From Kutzneria sp. CA-103260 (GTDB lineage: Bacteria; Actinomycetota; Actinomycetes; Mycobacteriales; Pseudonocardiaceae), in contig NZ_CP073318.1 of assembly GCF_018263855.1 (NCBI RefSeq), positions 2,232,001-2,296,000 of the forward strand: 64,000 nt of DNA. The letters run 5' to 3'. The notes below the pieces were generated by a model. The model was not told the origin of the DNA. It was given only the letters and a program-made list of their open reading frames with translations, and searched no databases. The position numbers and the translations under genes were made by a program. The number at the start of each line of letters is the position of its first letter. The first letter of the stretch is position 1. Of this stretch, positions 8,501 through 27,500 are shown piece by piece.

Positions 8501-10180
8501 GTGGACGCCGACCCCGTCGACGTCGGCTGGTCGCTCGCCACTGAGCGCACTGCCTTCGAGCACCGGGCCGTGGTCCTGGCCGCCGAGCACGGCGCTGGGT
8601 TGACTGCGCTGGCCGCTGGGGAAGGGGCACCGGGCCTGGTCCTTGGCCGGGCCGACGAGGGTGGCCTGGCGGTGGTGTTCGCCGGCCAGGGCAGCCAGCG
8701 GCCCGGCATGGGCGCGGCGCTCGCACGTCGGTTCCCGGTGTTCGACGCGGCGCTACGCGAGGTGTTGCACCACCTGCCCGACGCCGTCGCGGCGGCCATG
8801 GGCGACGGCGAATTGCTGGCTCGCACCGAGTACGCGCAGCCGGCGTTGTTCGCCCTGGAAGTGGCGCTGTTCCGCCTGATCGAGTCGTTCGGGGTGCGGC
8901 CGGACTTCGTCGCCGGCCACTCGGTGGGGGAGATCGCCGCCGCCCACGTGGCCGGTGTGCTGTCGCTGCCGGACGCGGCGCGACTGGTGGCCGAGCGGGG
9001 ACGCCTGATGCAGCAGCTGCCGCCGGGCGGGGCCATGGCGGCCGTCGAGGCAGCACTGTCCGAAGTGGAGCCGCTGCTGCCGCCGTCGGTGGTGGTCGCG
9101 GCGGTGAACGGGCCGTCCTCGGTGGTGGTCGCCGGGCCTGAACCGGCCGTGCGCGAGACGCTGACCGGCTTGCGGGGCAAGCAGTTGCGGGTCAGCCACG
9201 CCTTCCACTCGCCGCTGGTCGACCCAGTGCTGCACGACCTGGCGGCGGTCGCCGCCGACCTCAAGGCCCACCCGGCGGCGATCCCCGTGGTGTCGACGGT
9301 GACCGGCAAGCGGATCGACGAGGAGTTGGCGAGCCCCGCGTACTGGGTGGAACACGCCCGCCGACCGGTGCTGTTCGCCGACGCGGTGGACACGTTGCGG
9401 GCCAACGGTGTTCGGACGTTCCTGGAAGCGGGCCCAGACCGGTCGCTGTCGGCGCTCATTGGCGGTGACGCAGTGCCACTGCTCGGCCGTGACGGCGACG
9501 AGGAGTCGGCGGCGCTCACTGCGCTGGCCGAGCTGCACGTGCGGGGCGTAGACGTGGACTTCACGCCGCTGTTGGCCGGCGGGCGCTCGGTGTCGCTGCC
9601 TACCTACGCGTTCGACCGGCGCACGTACTGGCTCAGCGACACCGGTGCGGTCACGCTGACGGCGGGGGCGGCGGTGCCGGGGCTGGCCGACGAGCTGGCG
9701 GCCACGCCCGAGGACGAGCGGCCGGACCTGATCCTTGCGTTGGTGCGCCGGGAACTCGGCTTCGTCCTGCCAGGCCACACCGAACTGGCCGCCGACCGCC
9801 CGTTCAAGGACTTCGGCATGGACTCGCTTGCGGCGGTTCGGATGCGCGACCGCCTCGCCGCGGCGACCGGCATTGTGCTGCCGGCCACCGCCGCCTACGA
9901 CTGCCCGACACCACGGGCACTGGCCACGCACCTGCTGGACCGCCTCAGCGCCGAGGCCCGGCCGGCCGACGCCGTGCTGCGACGGCTGGACGAGGTCGCC
10001 GCGGGCCTGCCCGCCGCGCTGGAGGACCGCGCCGACCGGGCGCGGGTGCGGGCGCAGCTGACCGCCCTGCTCGCACGCGTGGACGAGCCGGCCGATGCCG
10101 TCGGCGAGGCGTTCGACCCCGCCTCGGTGTCCACGGAGGAGCTGTTCGACCTGATCGACCGGGAATTTGAGGGCCTGTGA
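5585..10180 (+). CDS. Type I PKS: loading AT-ACP plus module 1 (KS-AT-ACP)
   Basis: 1531 residues. Order: KS-AT-linker-like leader (1-88), loading AT (~89-380), ACP (~440-510, Ser ~471 in GFDS), KS (~528-950, Cys ~687 in TVDTACSSS), AT (~1030-1330), ACP (~1375-1445, Ser in GMDS), then a C-terminal helical docking region ending STEELFDLIDREFEGL. The loading AT has GYSGGE instead of GHSxGE and NPFH at the specificity site, so an unusual acyl starter is expected. The extender AT has GHSVGE and HAFH, predicting malonyl-CoA. There is no KR, DH or ER, so the starter carbonyl should stay a ketone. GTG at 5585 overlaps the upstream stop. The leader resembles a post-KS linker, suggesting the loading module descends from one that lost its KS. 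Confidence 0.93.
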   Translation: MTALPLLLTGRTAADVDRYAVALARHLDGAEVRVADVGRSLLAAAGPGPHRAVVLAGEHPADAARSLRKLTHRVPAAEVVTGSGHADGKLAFVFPGQGSHRLDMCRPLYERFPAYAKAFDEVATQFAPLLDVPMQQVVFSGQDISGDLLKQPRYAHAAMFAVEYALVALLAEFGVRPDVVGGYSGGEDVAACVAGMVGVADMCRLIVARALAIEQLAPPGGMLAVQATLAEVTAVLSEDVHIAGFNGPRSLVVAGPDDSLERVAADLAERFSARSRRVLVDNPFHTPYLHRTVTHFTGNLGAVDCAPPTLPFVSSVTGGLIDHALDVGEHWGRHFEQPVLFASVVETMLDLGVTTFLEVGPGGTLTAMVHGVLGDQARQRVVPLLRRNFRDDEALLTALAELRVRGLDADFSCLFADATVIPLPDPADAPAGAMAFDPTAVVDGHVAAVLGLPELTARHRAATFQDLGFDSVTAVELRHRVNASTELDLPLTVVFDHPTPAALAEHVRGLLLGESDGETETVAAPADDDPVVIVGMACRLPGGVDSPAALWQLLVDETDAITTPPANRGWASDHWQGGFLADAGDFDAAFFDISADEALTMDPQQRLLLETTWAGVEDAGIDPRRLRGTDMGVFVGGMVAEYGPRLRHAAASPVPPSLTGTLGSVLSGRIAYALGFTGPSLTVDTACSSSLVALHLAAAAVRAGECALAVAGGVTVMPDDGVLAEFARQGGLAADGRCKAFSDDADGTGFAEGVGVLVLQRRSAALRDGRRILAVVRGSAINSDGASNGLTAPNGRAQQRVIRRALRRGGLAPSDVDVVEAHGTGTRLGDPIEAQALQAVYGGADRPEPLLIGSVKSNIGHTQAAAGVAGVIKMVLAMRHGVLPATLHVSAPATAVSWSGVRPAVTATPWPETGRPRRAGVSSFGISGTNAHVVLEQGSESPNGTGAAGVVPWLLSARSEAALRGQARRLAAVDADPVDVGWSLATERTAFEHRAVVLAAEHGAGLTALAAGEGAPGLVLGRADEGGLAVVFAGQGSQRPGMGAALARRFPVFDAALREVLHHLPDAVAAAMGDGELLARTEYAQPALFALEVALFRLIESFGVRPDFVAGHSVGEIAAAHVAGVLSLPDAARLVAERGRLMQQLPPGGAMAAVEAALSEVEPLLPPSVVVAAVNGPSSVVVAGPEPAVRETLTGLRGKQLRVSHAFHSPLVDPVLHDLAAVAADLKAHPAAIPVVSTVTGKRIDEELASPAYWVEHARRPVLFADAVDTLRANGVRTFLEAGPDRSLSALIGGDAVPLLGRDGDEESAALTALAELHVRGVDVDFTPLLAGGRSVSLPTYAFDRRTYWLSDTGAVTLTAGAAVPGLADELAATPEDERPDLILALVRRELGFVLPGHTELAADRPFKDFGMDSLAAVRMRDRLAAATGIVLPATAAYDCPTPRALATHLLDRLSAEARPADAVLRRLDEVAAGLPAALEDRADRARVRAQLTALLARVDEPADAVGEAFDPASVSTEELFDLIDREFEGL

Positions 10181-11430
10181 TGGGAGCACCTGTGGAGTCG
10201 TCCAGTGCCGAGGTCCGGCCGCTGCCGCTGCGCCGCGCGGGGGAGTGCCCGTACCGGCCGTCCACCGCCATGACCGAGCTGCGCGAGCAGTCGCCGGTGG
10301 CGAAGGTGCTGTGCCCCACCGGCATCGAGGCGTGGCTGGTCACCGGCTACGACCAGGTGCAGGAGGTGCTGCGCGACTCGCACCGGTTCAGCAGCCGCTC
10401 CGGCCAGTTCGGGCACGTGCTGGCCAACCAGCCGCCGGACGCCCCCATGGTCGAGGGCGCGTTCCACCGTCTCGACGGCGCCGAGCACCTGCGCTACCGG
10501 CGGGTCCTCGCGCCGGCCATCACCACGCCGAGGCGGATCGAGCAGTTCCGGGTCATGGTGCAGGACATCGTGAACGACCAGGTGGACACGCTGGCCGCCG
10601 GACCCGTGGACCTGCACGTCGCGTACTCCCGCCCGGTGGCGAGCACGGTGCTGGCCACGCTGATCGACGTGCCGGCCGAGGAGCACGTGCTGTTCCAGCA
10701 GGCCGCCGAGACGCTGTTCGACGACACCGTGGACCGAAAGACCTTTCTGGATGCCATGATCGCGGTGACCGGGTCGGTGCGGGCCCTGGTGCAGGCCCGG
10801 CGGGACGAGCCCGGCGAGGACGTGGTGAGCGTGCTCATCGAACGCGCGCAGGCCGGTGACCAGCCGCTGACCGAGACCGAGCTGGTCAACATGATCGTCG
10901 GCTTCGTGCTGGCCGGGCTGGACACCATGGCCACCACGCTCAGCTACGCGCTGGTGCTGCTGCTGGAACGCCACGCCGAGTTCACCGCCCTGCGCGACGA
11001 TCCGACGTTGATTCCGGGCGCTGTCGAGGAAATCGTCCGCTACCTGTCCAACGGCAGTGGAACGTTGCGAGTGGCCACTGTGGACACCGAGATCGGCGGT
11101 GTGCCGATTGCCGCCGGCGAGTACGTCATCGCCGGCGCGCACGCGGCCAACCACGACCCGAGCCGGTTCACCGACCCGGAAGTGCTGGACCTGCGCCGCG
11201 AACGCAACCCGCACATCGGCTTCGGCGACGGCGCGCACCAGTGCGTGGCACAGCAGTTGGCCCGGCTGGAGCTGATCGCCACGCTCGACACACTGACCCG
11301 CCGGATCCCCACGCTGCGGCTGGCGGAGCCGTTCGAGCACATCGAGTTCAAGTACGGCACCCCGATGGGCGGCCCCGTCAGCCTGCCCGTGACCTGGGAC
11401 GCGATCCACCCGAGGGGGTACGGCCAGTGA
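10177..11430 (+). CDS. Cytochrome P450
   Basis: Soluble bacterial P450 of 417 residues, a likely oxidative tailoring enzyme of the polyketide. The I-helix oxygen-binding motif is AGLDTMATT (~246), the ExxR pair lies in EEIVR, and the haem-thiolate motif is FGDGAHQCVAQ near 350, with the Cys conserved and the usual following Gly replaced by Ala, as in some actinobacterial P450s. GTG at 10177 overlaps the PKS stop; the immediately following in-frame ATG at 10180 is equally possible. Its stop overlaps the GTG of the next PKS gene, so it is embedded in the PKS transcript. Site of oxidation cannot be read from sequence; the two saturated positions introduced by module 2 or the starter ring are candidates. 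Ferredoxin partners are not in the window. Confidence 0.9.
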   Translation: MMGAPVESSSAEVRPLPLRRAGECPYRPSTAMTELREQSPVAKVLCPTGIEAWLVTGYDQVQEVLRDSHRFSSRSGQFGHVLANQPPDAPMVEGAFHRLDGAEHLRYRRVLAPAITTPRRIEQFRVMVQDIVNDQVDTLAAGPVDLHVAYSRPVASTVLATLIDVPAEEHVLFQQAAETLFDDTVDRKTFLDAMIAVTGSVRALVQARRDEPGEDVVSVLIERAQAGDQPLTETELVNMIVGFVLAGLDTMATTLSYALVLLLERHAEFTALRDDPTLIPGAVEEIVRYLSNGSGTLRVATVDTEIGGVPIAAGEYVIAGAHAANHDPSRFTDPEVLDLRRERNPHIGFGDGAHQCVAQQLARLELIATLDTLTRRIPTLRLAEPFEHIEFKYGTPMGGPVSLPVTWDAIHPRGYGQ

Positions 11431-14400
11431 ACGAGGAAAAGCTCCGCGACTACCTCAACCGGGTCACCGCCGACCTGCGGCGCACGCGGGCGCTGCTGGC
11501 CCGCAACACCGAGCCGGTCGCCATCGTCGGTATGGCGTGCCGCTACCCCGGCGGCGTGGCGAGCCCGGCCGACCTGTGGGACCTCGTGGACGGCGGCGTC
11601 GACGCCGTGGGCGAGGCGCCGGTCGAGCGCGGCTGGCCGTTCCGGCCGACCGGCGGCTTCCTCGACGACATCGACCGCTTCGACGCGGCCTTCTTCGGGA
11701 TCTCGCCGCGTGAGGCAGTGGCGATGGATCCGCAGCAGCGCCTGCTGTTGGAGACCGCGTGGGAAGCCTTGGAGCGCGCGGGCATCACGCCGTCCACGCT
11801 GCGCGGCAGCGACGCCGGCACGTTCGTCGGCACCTGCACCCAGGACTACGCCACCGTCCTCCAGCACACCGCCGACGATGTCGCTGGCTATGTCGGCATC
11901 GGCACCTCAGCTGCCGTGCTGTCAGGGCGGTTGTCGTACGTGCTCGGTGTCCACGGTCCCGCCGTCACCGTGGACACCGCCTGCTCCTCCTCGCTAGTGG
12001 CCCTGCACCACGCCGTGCGCTCGCTGCGCGCGGGCGAGTGCTCGCTGGCGCTGGCGGGTGGCGTGGTGGTGATGACCACTCCCGCCGAGTTCGAGGATTT
12101 CGACGAGCAGGGCGGACTCGCCGCCGACGGCCGGTGCAAGTCGTTCTCCGACGACGCCGGCGGCACCACCTGGTCCGAGGGCGTCGGCGTGCTGGTGCTG
12201 GAGCGGCTGTCCGACGCGCGCCGGCACGGGCACCGGGTGCTCGCCCTGGTGCGCGGCACCGCCGTCAACTCCGACGGCGCCTCCAACGGCCTGACCGCGC
12301 CCAGTGGTCCCGCCCAACAGCAGGTGATCTGGCAGGCACTGGCAAACGCCGGGCTGCGAGCGTCCGATGTGGACGTTGTCGAGGCGCACGGCACCGGCAC
12401 CAAGCTCGGCGACCCGATCGAGGCGCAGGCTTTGCTGGCCACTTACGGCCAGGACCGGGACCGTCCACTGTGGCTCGGATCCCTGAAGTCCAACATCGGC
12501 CACGCCCAGGCCGCGGCCGGCGTCGGCGGCGTGATCAAGATGGTGGAGGCGATGCGCCACGGCGTGCTGCCGCGCACCCTGCATGTCGGCACCCCCACCA
12601 CGCAGGTGGACTGGTCGGTCGGTGCCGTGCGGCTGCTCACCGAGCCGTCGCCGTGGCCCGAAACCGGCCGCGCCCGCCGCGCGGCGGTGTCGTCGTTCGG
12701 GCTGTCCGGCACTAATGCGCACGTGGTGCTGGAAGCCGCGCCGGAGGTGGAAAGCGCGGACGAGCGCCCTGCCGCTGACCGCCCCGCTGTTCTCCTGGTC
12801 AGCGGCCGTACACCGCAGGCGCTGCGCGACCAAGCCGCGCGCGTGGCCGACCACCTGGCGGTCGCCGACCTGGCCGATGTTGCCTTGTCCCTGGCGGTTT
12901 CCCGCACGCACTTCGAGCATCGCGCCGCCGTGGTCGCGGCCGACCGCGACACCGCCGTGGCAGGCCTGCGCGCGGTGGCCGAGGGCGCATCCGCCGTCCG
13001 GAGCGCGGAGCTGAAGCCGGTGTTCGTGTTCCCCGGCCAGGGGTCGCACTGGGTTGGCATGGCGCTGGAGCTGATCGACGCCGCGCCGGTGTTCGCCGAG
13101 GCGATGGCCGAGTTCGAGGACATCCTGCGGCAGGAGGCCGGCTGGTCGCTACGGCAGATGCTGAACGACGAGGATGCGTTGCGCCGCGCGGATGTCGTGC
13201 AGCCGGTGCTGTTCGCGGTCATGGTGTCGCTGGCGGCGCTGTGGCGGGCGCACGGCGTCGAGCCGGTGGCGGTCGTCGGACACTCCCTCGGCGAGTACGC
13301 GGCGGCCTGTGTCGCCGGTGCGCTCGCGCTGCCGGAGGCGGCCAAGGCAGTGGTGCGGCGCAGCCGGCTGATCGCCGACGCCCTGTCCGGCACCAGCGGC
13401 GTGGTGGCGGTGCCGGAGGCGGCGGACCGGATCTGCGTCGAGGGCGTGGAGATCGCCGCGTACAACGGTCCAGAGTCGACAGTTGTCGCCGGTGACGAGC
13501 AGGTGTTGGCGGCCGTGCTGGCGGCGCACCCGCGGGCCAAGCGGATCCCGATGGACTACGCCTCGCACAGCTCCCAGGTCGAGCCGGTCCGTGACCGGCT
13601 GATCGAGGTGCTCACGCCGATCACCGCCCGCTCGGGCCGGATTCCCTTCTACTCCACGGTCACCGGCGGCGTGCTGGGCACCGCCGACCTGGACGCCGAG
13701 TACTGGTACCGGAACCTGCGCCAGCCGGTGCGGTTCGAGCAGGCCACGCGCGAGCTGCTGGCCCTCGGCGACGTGATGTTCCTGGAGATGAGCCCGCACA
13801 CCTTGCTGCTGGGCGACATCCAGCAGATGGCCCCGGTGCCGGCGACGGGCACCCTCAGCCGTGGCGACGGCGGCTTGGACCGGTTCCTGCGGGCGCTGGG
13901 CACCGCTCACGCGCATGGCGTTTCCGTCGACCTGCGCCCGGCGCTGACCGGTGCACACGAGGTGGAGCTGCCGACCTACCCGTTCCAGCGCGAACGGTTC
14001 TGGCCGCGCGCCGGGGCGGTCACCGCCCCCGGCTTCGACGCCACCAACCACCCGTTGCTCACGGCGTACATCGAGCTGCCCGAGTCCGGCACAGGCGTGT
14101 TCACCGGCACGCTGTCCGTACAAGGACATCCGTGGCTGGCGGACCACGCCATCGGCGGCACGCCGGTGCTGCCCGGCACGGCGTTCCTGGAGTTGGCCAT
14201 CCGCGCCGGTGATCAGGTCGGCCTGCACCGTGTCGAGGAACTGGTGCTGGAAGCGCCGCTACCCGTCAACAACGACGTGCAGATCCGCTTGGAGCTGGGC
14301 CCGTTGGAGGCTGGCCGACGCTCGTTGGCGTTTCTGTCCCGTGTGGACGGTTCCTGGACCCGCCACGCCTCCGGCGTGCTGAGCGACGAGCACGAGGGCG

Positions 14401-17353
14401 CGCCGACGGCGCAGGAGTGGCCGCCGGCTGACACGGCTGCCGTCGACCTGTCCGGCGGCTACGACCAGCTCCGCGCCGCCGGCTTCGACTACGGGCCCGG
14501 CTTCCGGGGCCTGCGGGCGGTGTGGACCGACGGTGCCGACGTGTACGCCGAGGTGGTGCTGCCGGAAACCGTGCAGCGCGAAGCCTTCGGACTGCACCCG
14601 GCGCTGCTGGACGCCGTGTTGCACGCCGCCGAGCACACGGGCGTGGCCAAGGGATTGCCGTTCCTGTGGAGCGGTGTCCGCCTGCACGCCCACGGCGCGG
14701 AGACAGTCCGCGCCCGGCTGCGGCGCATCGGTGACGACACCGTGACGCTGGATGTCGTCGACGCCGCCGGCCTGCCGGTGCTGTCCGTCGAATCGCTGAC
14801 GGTGCGCCCCGCCGGCGGCCGGCAGACCCGGGAGCAGCCACTGTTCCGGCTGAGCTGGCAGCTGGCCGGCCCGGCGGTGCTGGACCGGACCGAGCACGAA
14901 GTACTTGTGCTGGAAACACCAGCGGGCGATGTCGCGACAGCAACACACGCGGTCGTGGCGCAGGTGCTCGACCTCGTGCAGGCGCGCACCTCGGACACGC
15001 CGCTGGTGCTGGTGACGCGCAACGCCGTCGCGGTCGAGCCGGGGGACGACGTGGACCCGGTGCTCGCCGCCGCGCGCGGCTTCATCCGCACCGCCCAGTC
15101 GGAGCTGCCGGGCAGGTTCGTGTTGCTGGACACCGACGAGCTACCGGACGAAGAGGTTGTCGCCCAGGCCGTTGCGTGCGACGAGCCGCAGGTCGCGCTG
15201 CGCGGTGGGCAGCTGTTCTTGGCTCGCCTGACCGTACTCGACGAACTCCAGCCGACCGCCACGCCGTGGCGGCTGGACACCACCAACGCCGGCAGCCTCG
15301 CCGACCTCGCCCTCATCGCCGCCCCCGAAGCCACCGCCGCTTTGACGGAAGGCCAAGTGCGGCTGGCCGTTCGGGCGGCCGGCGTGAACTTCCGCGACGT
15401 CTTCGACGCGCTGGGCATGAACCGCCGCGAAGCCACGCCGATGGGCTCTGAAGCCGCGGGCGTGGTCGTCGAGGTTGGCCCCGGCGTCGACCTGCGCCCC
15501 GGCGACCGCGTGTTCGGCATGTGCGACGGGGCGTTCGGGCCGTTGGCCGTCACCGATCACCGCCTGCTGGCGCCGATCCCGGACGGCTGGACGTTCGAGC
15601 AGGCGGCGACCGTGCCGCTGGTGTTCCTGACCGCCTACTACGGCCTGCACGACCTCATGGGTCTCAAGCACGGCGAGTCGCTGCTGGTGCACGCCGGTGC
15701 CGGCGGCGTCGGCATGGCGGCGATCCAGCTGGCGCAGCACTGGGGCGTCGAGGTGTACGCGACCGCCAGCGAGCGTAAACACGTTGTCCTACAAGAGATG
15801 GGCGTGCCGCCGGAGCGCATCGCCTCCTCCCGCACCCTCGACTTCGAGCAGGCGTTCCTGGCCGAGACCGGCGGTCGCGGCGTGGACGTGGTGCTGAACT
15901 CGCTGGCCGGCGAGTTCGTGGACGCCTCGCTGCGGCTGCTGCCGCGCGGCGGCAGGTTCGCCGAGATGGGCAAGACCGACATCCGCACCGAGGTTCCCGA
16001 CGGCGTCGCCTACCGCGCGTTCGACCTGGCCGAGCTGCCGCCGGCCGAGATCCGCGTGCGGCTGGCCGAGCTGCTGGGCCTGTTCCGGTCCGGGGCGCTG
16101 CGCCCGCTGCCCGTCACCACCTGGGACGTGCGGCACGCGCGGGACGCCTTCCGGCACATCAGCCAGGCCCGGCACGTCGGCAAGGTCGTGCTGACCATGC
16201 CGCGGCAGTGGGACCCCGACGGCACGGTCCTGGTCACCGGCGGCACTGGCGGTGTCGGCCGGCTGCTGGTGAAGCACCTCGTCACCCGGCACGGCGTGCG
16301 GAACCTGCTGCTGGCCGCCCGACACGGCGGCGGCGACGATCTGGTCGCCGATCTGGCCGCGCTCGGGGCCAAGGCCGAGGTCGCCACCTGCGACGTCAGC
16401 GACCGGGACCAGGTGCGGGCGCTGGTCGAGGGGCGGCCGCTAACCGCCGTCATCCACGCGGCCGGCGTGGTCGACGACGGCCTCATCGAGTCGTTGGACG
16501 CCGACCGCGTCGCGACTGTGTTGCGCCCCAAGGCTGACGCCGCGTGGCACCTGCACGAGCTGACCCGGGACCACGACCTCGCCGCGTTCGTTCTCTTCTC
16601 CTCGGGCACCGGCATTGTCGGCAACGCCGGCCAGGCCGCCTACGCGGCGGCGAACACCTTCCTCGACGCGCTCGCGGTGCACCGCCAGGCCCAGGGACTG
16701 CCGGCGCTGTCCATCGCCTGGGGCCTGTGGGGGATCGGGGCCGGCATGGCCGACGCCCTCACCCGGCGCGACCTGGACCGCATTGCCGGCACGGGGTTGC
16801 CCGCGCTGACCGCCGACCACGGGCTTGCCTACTACGACGTGGCGATGGGCGTTGCCGACCCCGCCGTGGTGGCGTTGCGGGTGGACGTCGCGACGCTGCG
16901 CGCGCACCGCACCGTGCCGCACGTGCTCCGTGGCCTTGTGCCGTCGGCCGGACGTCGTGCGGCCGCCACCGCCGGCAAGGACCTGCTCGGCCGGTTGCCT
17001 TCGCTGCGCCCGGACGACCAACTCGCGCTCGTGCTGTCCGCGGTGTGCGCGGAAGTGGCGGGGGTGCTCGGACTACGGGCTGCCACGGTCAGGCCCGGGC
17101 AGCCGTTCAAGGATCTCGGCTTCGACTCGCTCACCTCGGTGGACCTGCGCAACCGGCTGAACGCGCTGACCGGGCTGCGGCTGGCCCCGACCGTCGTGTT
17201 CGAACACCCGTCGCCGGAGGCGCTGGCCCGCCACATCACCACGCTGCTGGCCCCGGCCGACGCCGCGCCCGACCGGCCGGTGGTGGCCGAGGACATCGGG
17301 GCGGCCAGCGACGAGGAGATGTTCGACCTGCTCAGCAAGGAGTTCGGGATCTC

Positions 17354-17357
<4 letters not shown>
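11427..17357 (+). CDS. Type I PKS module 2: KS-AT-DH-ER-KR-ACP
   Basis: 1976 residues. The N-terminal docking coiled coil starts NEEKLRDYLNRVTADL. Then KS (~28-455, Cys ~186), AT (~530-830, GHSLGE, YASH: methylmalonyl-CoA), DH (~875-1128; HAIGGTPVLPG and DAVLH intact), ER (~1281-1591; NADPH motif HAGAGGVGMAA), KR (~1598-1845; VDD of the B type, Ser/Tyr/Asn present) and ACP (~1861-1938, Ser ~1900). A short acidic docking tail ends EEMFDLLSKEFGIS. It is the only fully reducing module and makes a methylene from the carbonyl of unit 1. The ER lacks the Tyr usually found after LGM (here LGMNRRE), which in studied ERs goes with 2R methyl configuration. GTG 11427 overlaps the P450 stop by 4 nt. Confidence 0.93.
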
Positions 17358-24577
<7,220 letters not shown>

Positions 24578-24583
24578 CGCCAG

Positions 24584-27500
24584 ATGGCTGACGAGAACAA
24601 GCTCCGCGAGTACCTGAAGCTGGTGACCGCCGACCTGTCCCGGGCCCGGGCCCGCGTGCGGGAGCTGGAGGGCGAGCCGGTCGCTATCGTCGGCATGGCC
24701 TGCCGGTTTCCCGGCGGCGTGCATGGCCCTGACCAGCTGTGGGACCTGGTCGACGAGGGCCGTGACGCCATCGGGCCGTTCCCGGTCGAGCGCGGCTGGC
24801 CCGAGGACGGGCATGGCGGCTTCCTGGACGGCGTGGCCGAGTTCGACGCCGACTTCTTCGGCATCTCGCCGCGCGAGGCCCGCACCATGGACCCGCAGCA
24901 GCGCCTGGTGCTGGAGAGCGCGTGGGAGGCGCTGGAGCACGCCGGCATCGGCCCGTCCTCGCTGCGGGGCAGCCGCACCGGCGTGTACGTCGGCGCCTAC
25001 TACCAGGGCTACGACGGGCTCGCCGACCACGCCGAGGAACTCATCATCGGTAACGCTTCAAGCGTTATCTCGGGTCGGGTGTCCTACGCCCTCGGCCTGG
25101 AGGGGCCGTCGCTGACCGTGGACACGGCCTGTTCGTCCTCGCTGGTGGCCCTGCACTCGGCGGTGACCGCCCTGCACCGCGGCGAATGCACGTTGGCGCT
25201 GGCCGGCGGTGTGTCGGTGATGGCCTCGCCGTCAGTGTTCGTGGAGATCGCCCGGCAGCAGGGCCTGGCCGCCGACGGGCGGTGCAAGGCGTTCGCCGCT
25301 GCGGCCGACGGGACCGGCTTCGCCGAGGGCGTTGCACTACTCGTGCTCCAGCGGCTGAGCGAGGCCCAGGCCGCCGGCCGTCGGGTGCTCGCGGTCGTGC
25401 GCGGGACGGCGGTCAACTCGGACGGCGCGTCCAACGGCCTGACCGCCCCGAACGGCCTGTCCCAGCAGCGCGTGATCCGGCAGGCCCTCGCGGCCGCCCG
25501 TCTGTCCACTTCGGACGTCGATCTGGTCGAGGCGCATGGCACCGGCACCACGCTGGGCGACCCGATCGAGGCGCAGGCGATCATCGCCACGTACGGCCAG
25601 GACCGGGAGACTCCGGTGCGGCTGGGCTCCCTGAAGTCCAACATCGGCCACACCCAGGCCGCCGCCGGTGTCGGCGGCGTGATCAAGCTCGTGCAGGCCC
25701 TGCGGCACGGCCGGATGCCCCGCACCCTGCACGTGGACGAGCCGACCCCGCACGTGAACTGGTCGGCCGGTGCGGTGGACCTGCTCACTGACGCCGCCGA
25801 CTGGCCGGTCTCGCCCGATCGTCCGCGCCGCGCGGCGGTGTCCTCGTTCGGCGTGTCCGGCACCAACGCCCACGTGATCCTGGAGGAACCGCCGGCCGCC
25901 GCCGAGACCACCGTCGCAGACGCGCCGGAGGTCTTGCCGTGGCTGGTGTCGGGCAAGGGGGAGCAGGGCCTGCGGGCTCAAGCGCGTGTACTGCTGGACG
26001 TTCCCGGGGCGCCGGCCGCGATCGGGCATGCGCTGGCCATGACTCGTTCAGCCATCACGCACCGGGCGGTGGTGCTTGGCGCCGACCGTGACGAGCTGAC
26101 CGAGGGGCTGGCGTCGCTGGCTGACGGGGAGCCGCTGCCCCAGGTGGTGACCGGCGTGGTCGGGCAGCCCGGCCAGGTCGCGTTCGTCTTCCCGGGCCAG
26201 GGCACCCAGTGGGTGGGCATGGGGCGGGAGCTGCTGGCATCGTCACCGGTGTTCGCGGCGCGGCTGGCCGAGTGCGAGCAGGCCCTGAAGTCCTTTGTGG
26301 ACTGGTCGGTCACCGACGTGCTTGGCGATCAGGATGCACTGGCCGACGTCGAGGTGCTGCAACCGGTCCTGTGGGCGGTCATGGTGTCGCTGGCCGAGGT
26401 GTGGCGGGCGTACGGCGTGCAGCCGGCGGCCGTGGTGGGCCACTCCCAGGGGGAGATCGCGGCGGCCGTGGTCGCCGGTGCACTGTCCCTTGAGGACGGT
26501 GCACGCGTGATCTGCCTGCGCAGCCGCATCGCCGCGCGGTCGTTGCCGAGGCAGGGCGGCATGGTCGCGGTCACGCTGCCGGCCGAGCGGGTGCGGGACC
26601 GCTGGCACATCGCCGCCGTCAACGGCCCGTCCTCGTGCGTGGTCTCCGGCCGGGACGAGGAGCTGGACGCGCTGGTGGCGGAGTTCCCGGACAACACCCG
26701 CCGGGTGGCCGCCGCCTTCGCCTCGCACTCCCCGCACATGGAAGCCATCCGGGACGAACTGCTGGCGGCGTTCGAGCCGCTGCGCCCGCAAGGCGGCACG
26801 GTGTCGTTCATGTCCACGGTGACCGGGCGGATCATGCCCGGCACGGAGCTGGATGCCGAGTACTGGTATCGGAACGTGCGCGAGACGGTCCGGCTCGACC
26901 TCGCCGTGACGGCGTTGGCCGAGCAGGGCTTCGGCACGTTCATCGAGGTCAGCGGCCACCCGGTGCTGTCGGCGAGCCTCCAGGACCTGGTGGACAACGG
27001 CATCGTCCTGGCCACGCTCCGCCGCGACGACGGCGGCCCGCGCCGGGTGCTGCGCGCTCTCGGCGAGGCCCATGTCCGTGGCGTGGCCGTCGACTGGACG
27101 CCGGCGCTCGGCGTGGTCAGCGGGCCGGCCGTCGAGTTGCCGACCTACGCCTTCCAGCGACAGCGCTACTGGCTCGATCCCGTCGGCGGCGCGCTGACCA
27201 GCATCGACCTCGCTGGCGGCGACACCCTGTTCACCGCCGAAGTTTCGCTGGCCGCGCAGCCGTGGCTGGCCGGCCATGCCGTGTCGGGCACAGTCCTGCT
27301 GCCGGGCGTCGCCTTCGTGGAGATGGCCGTGCGGGCCGGTGACGAGGTCGGCGCTCCCCGCGTGGAAGAGCTGACGTTGCACCAGCCGTTGGTGATTCCG
27401 GCCCACCACGCCGTGCCGGTGCAGGTGCTCGTCGGGGCTGCGGACGGGGATCGCCGCTCGGTGACGATCCACTCCCGGTCGGGCGCGGACGAGTGGTCCC

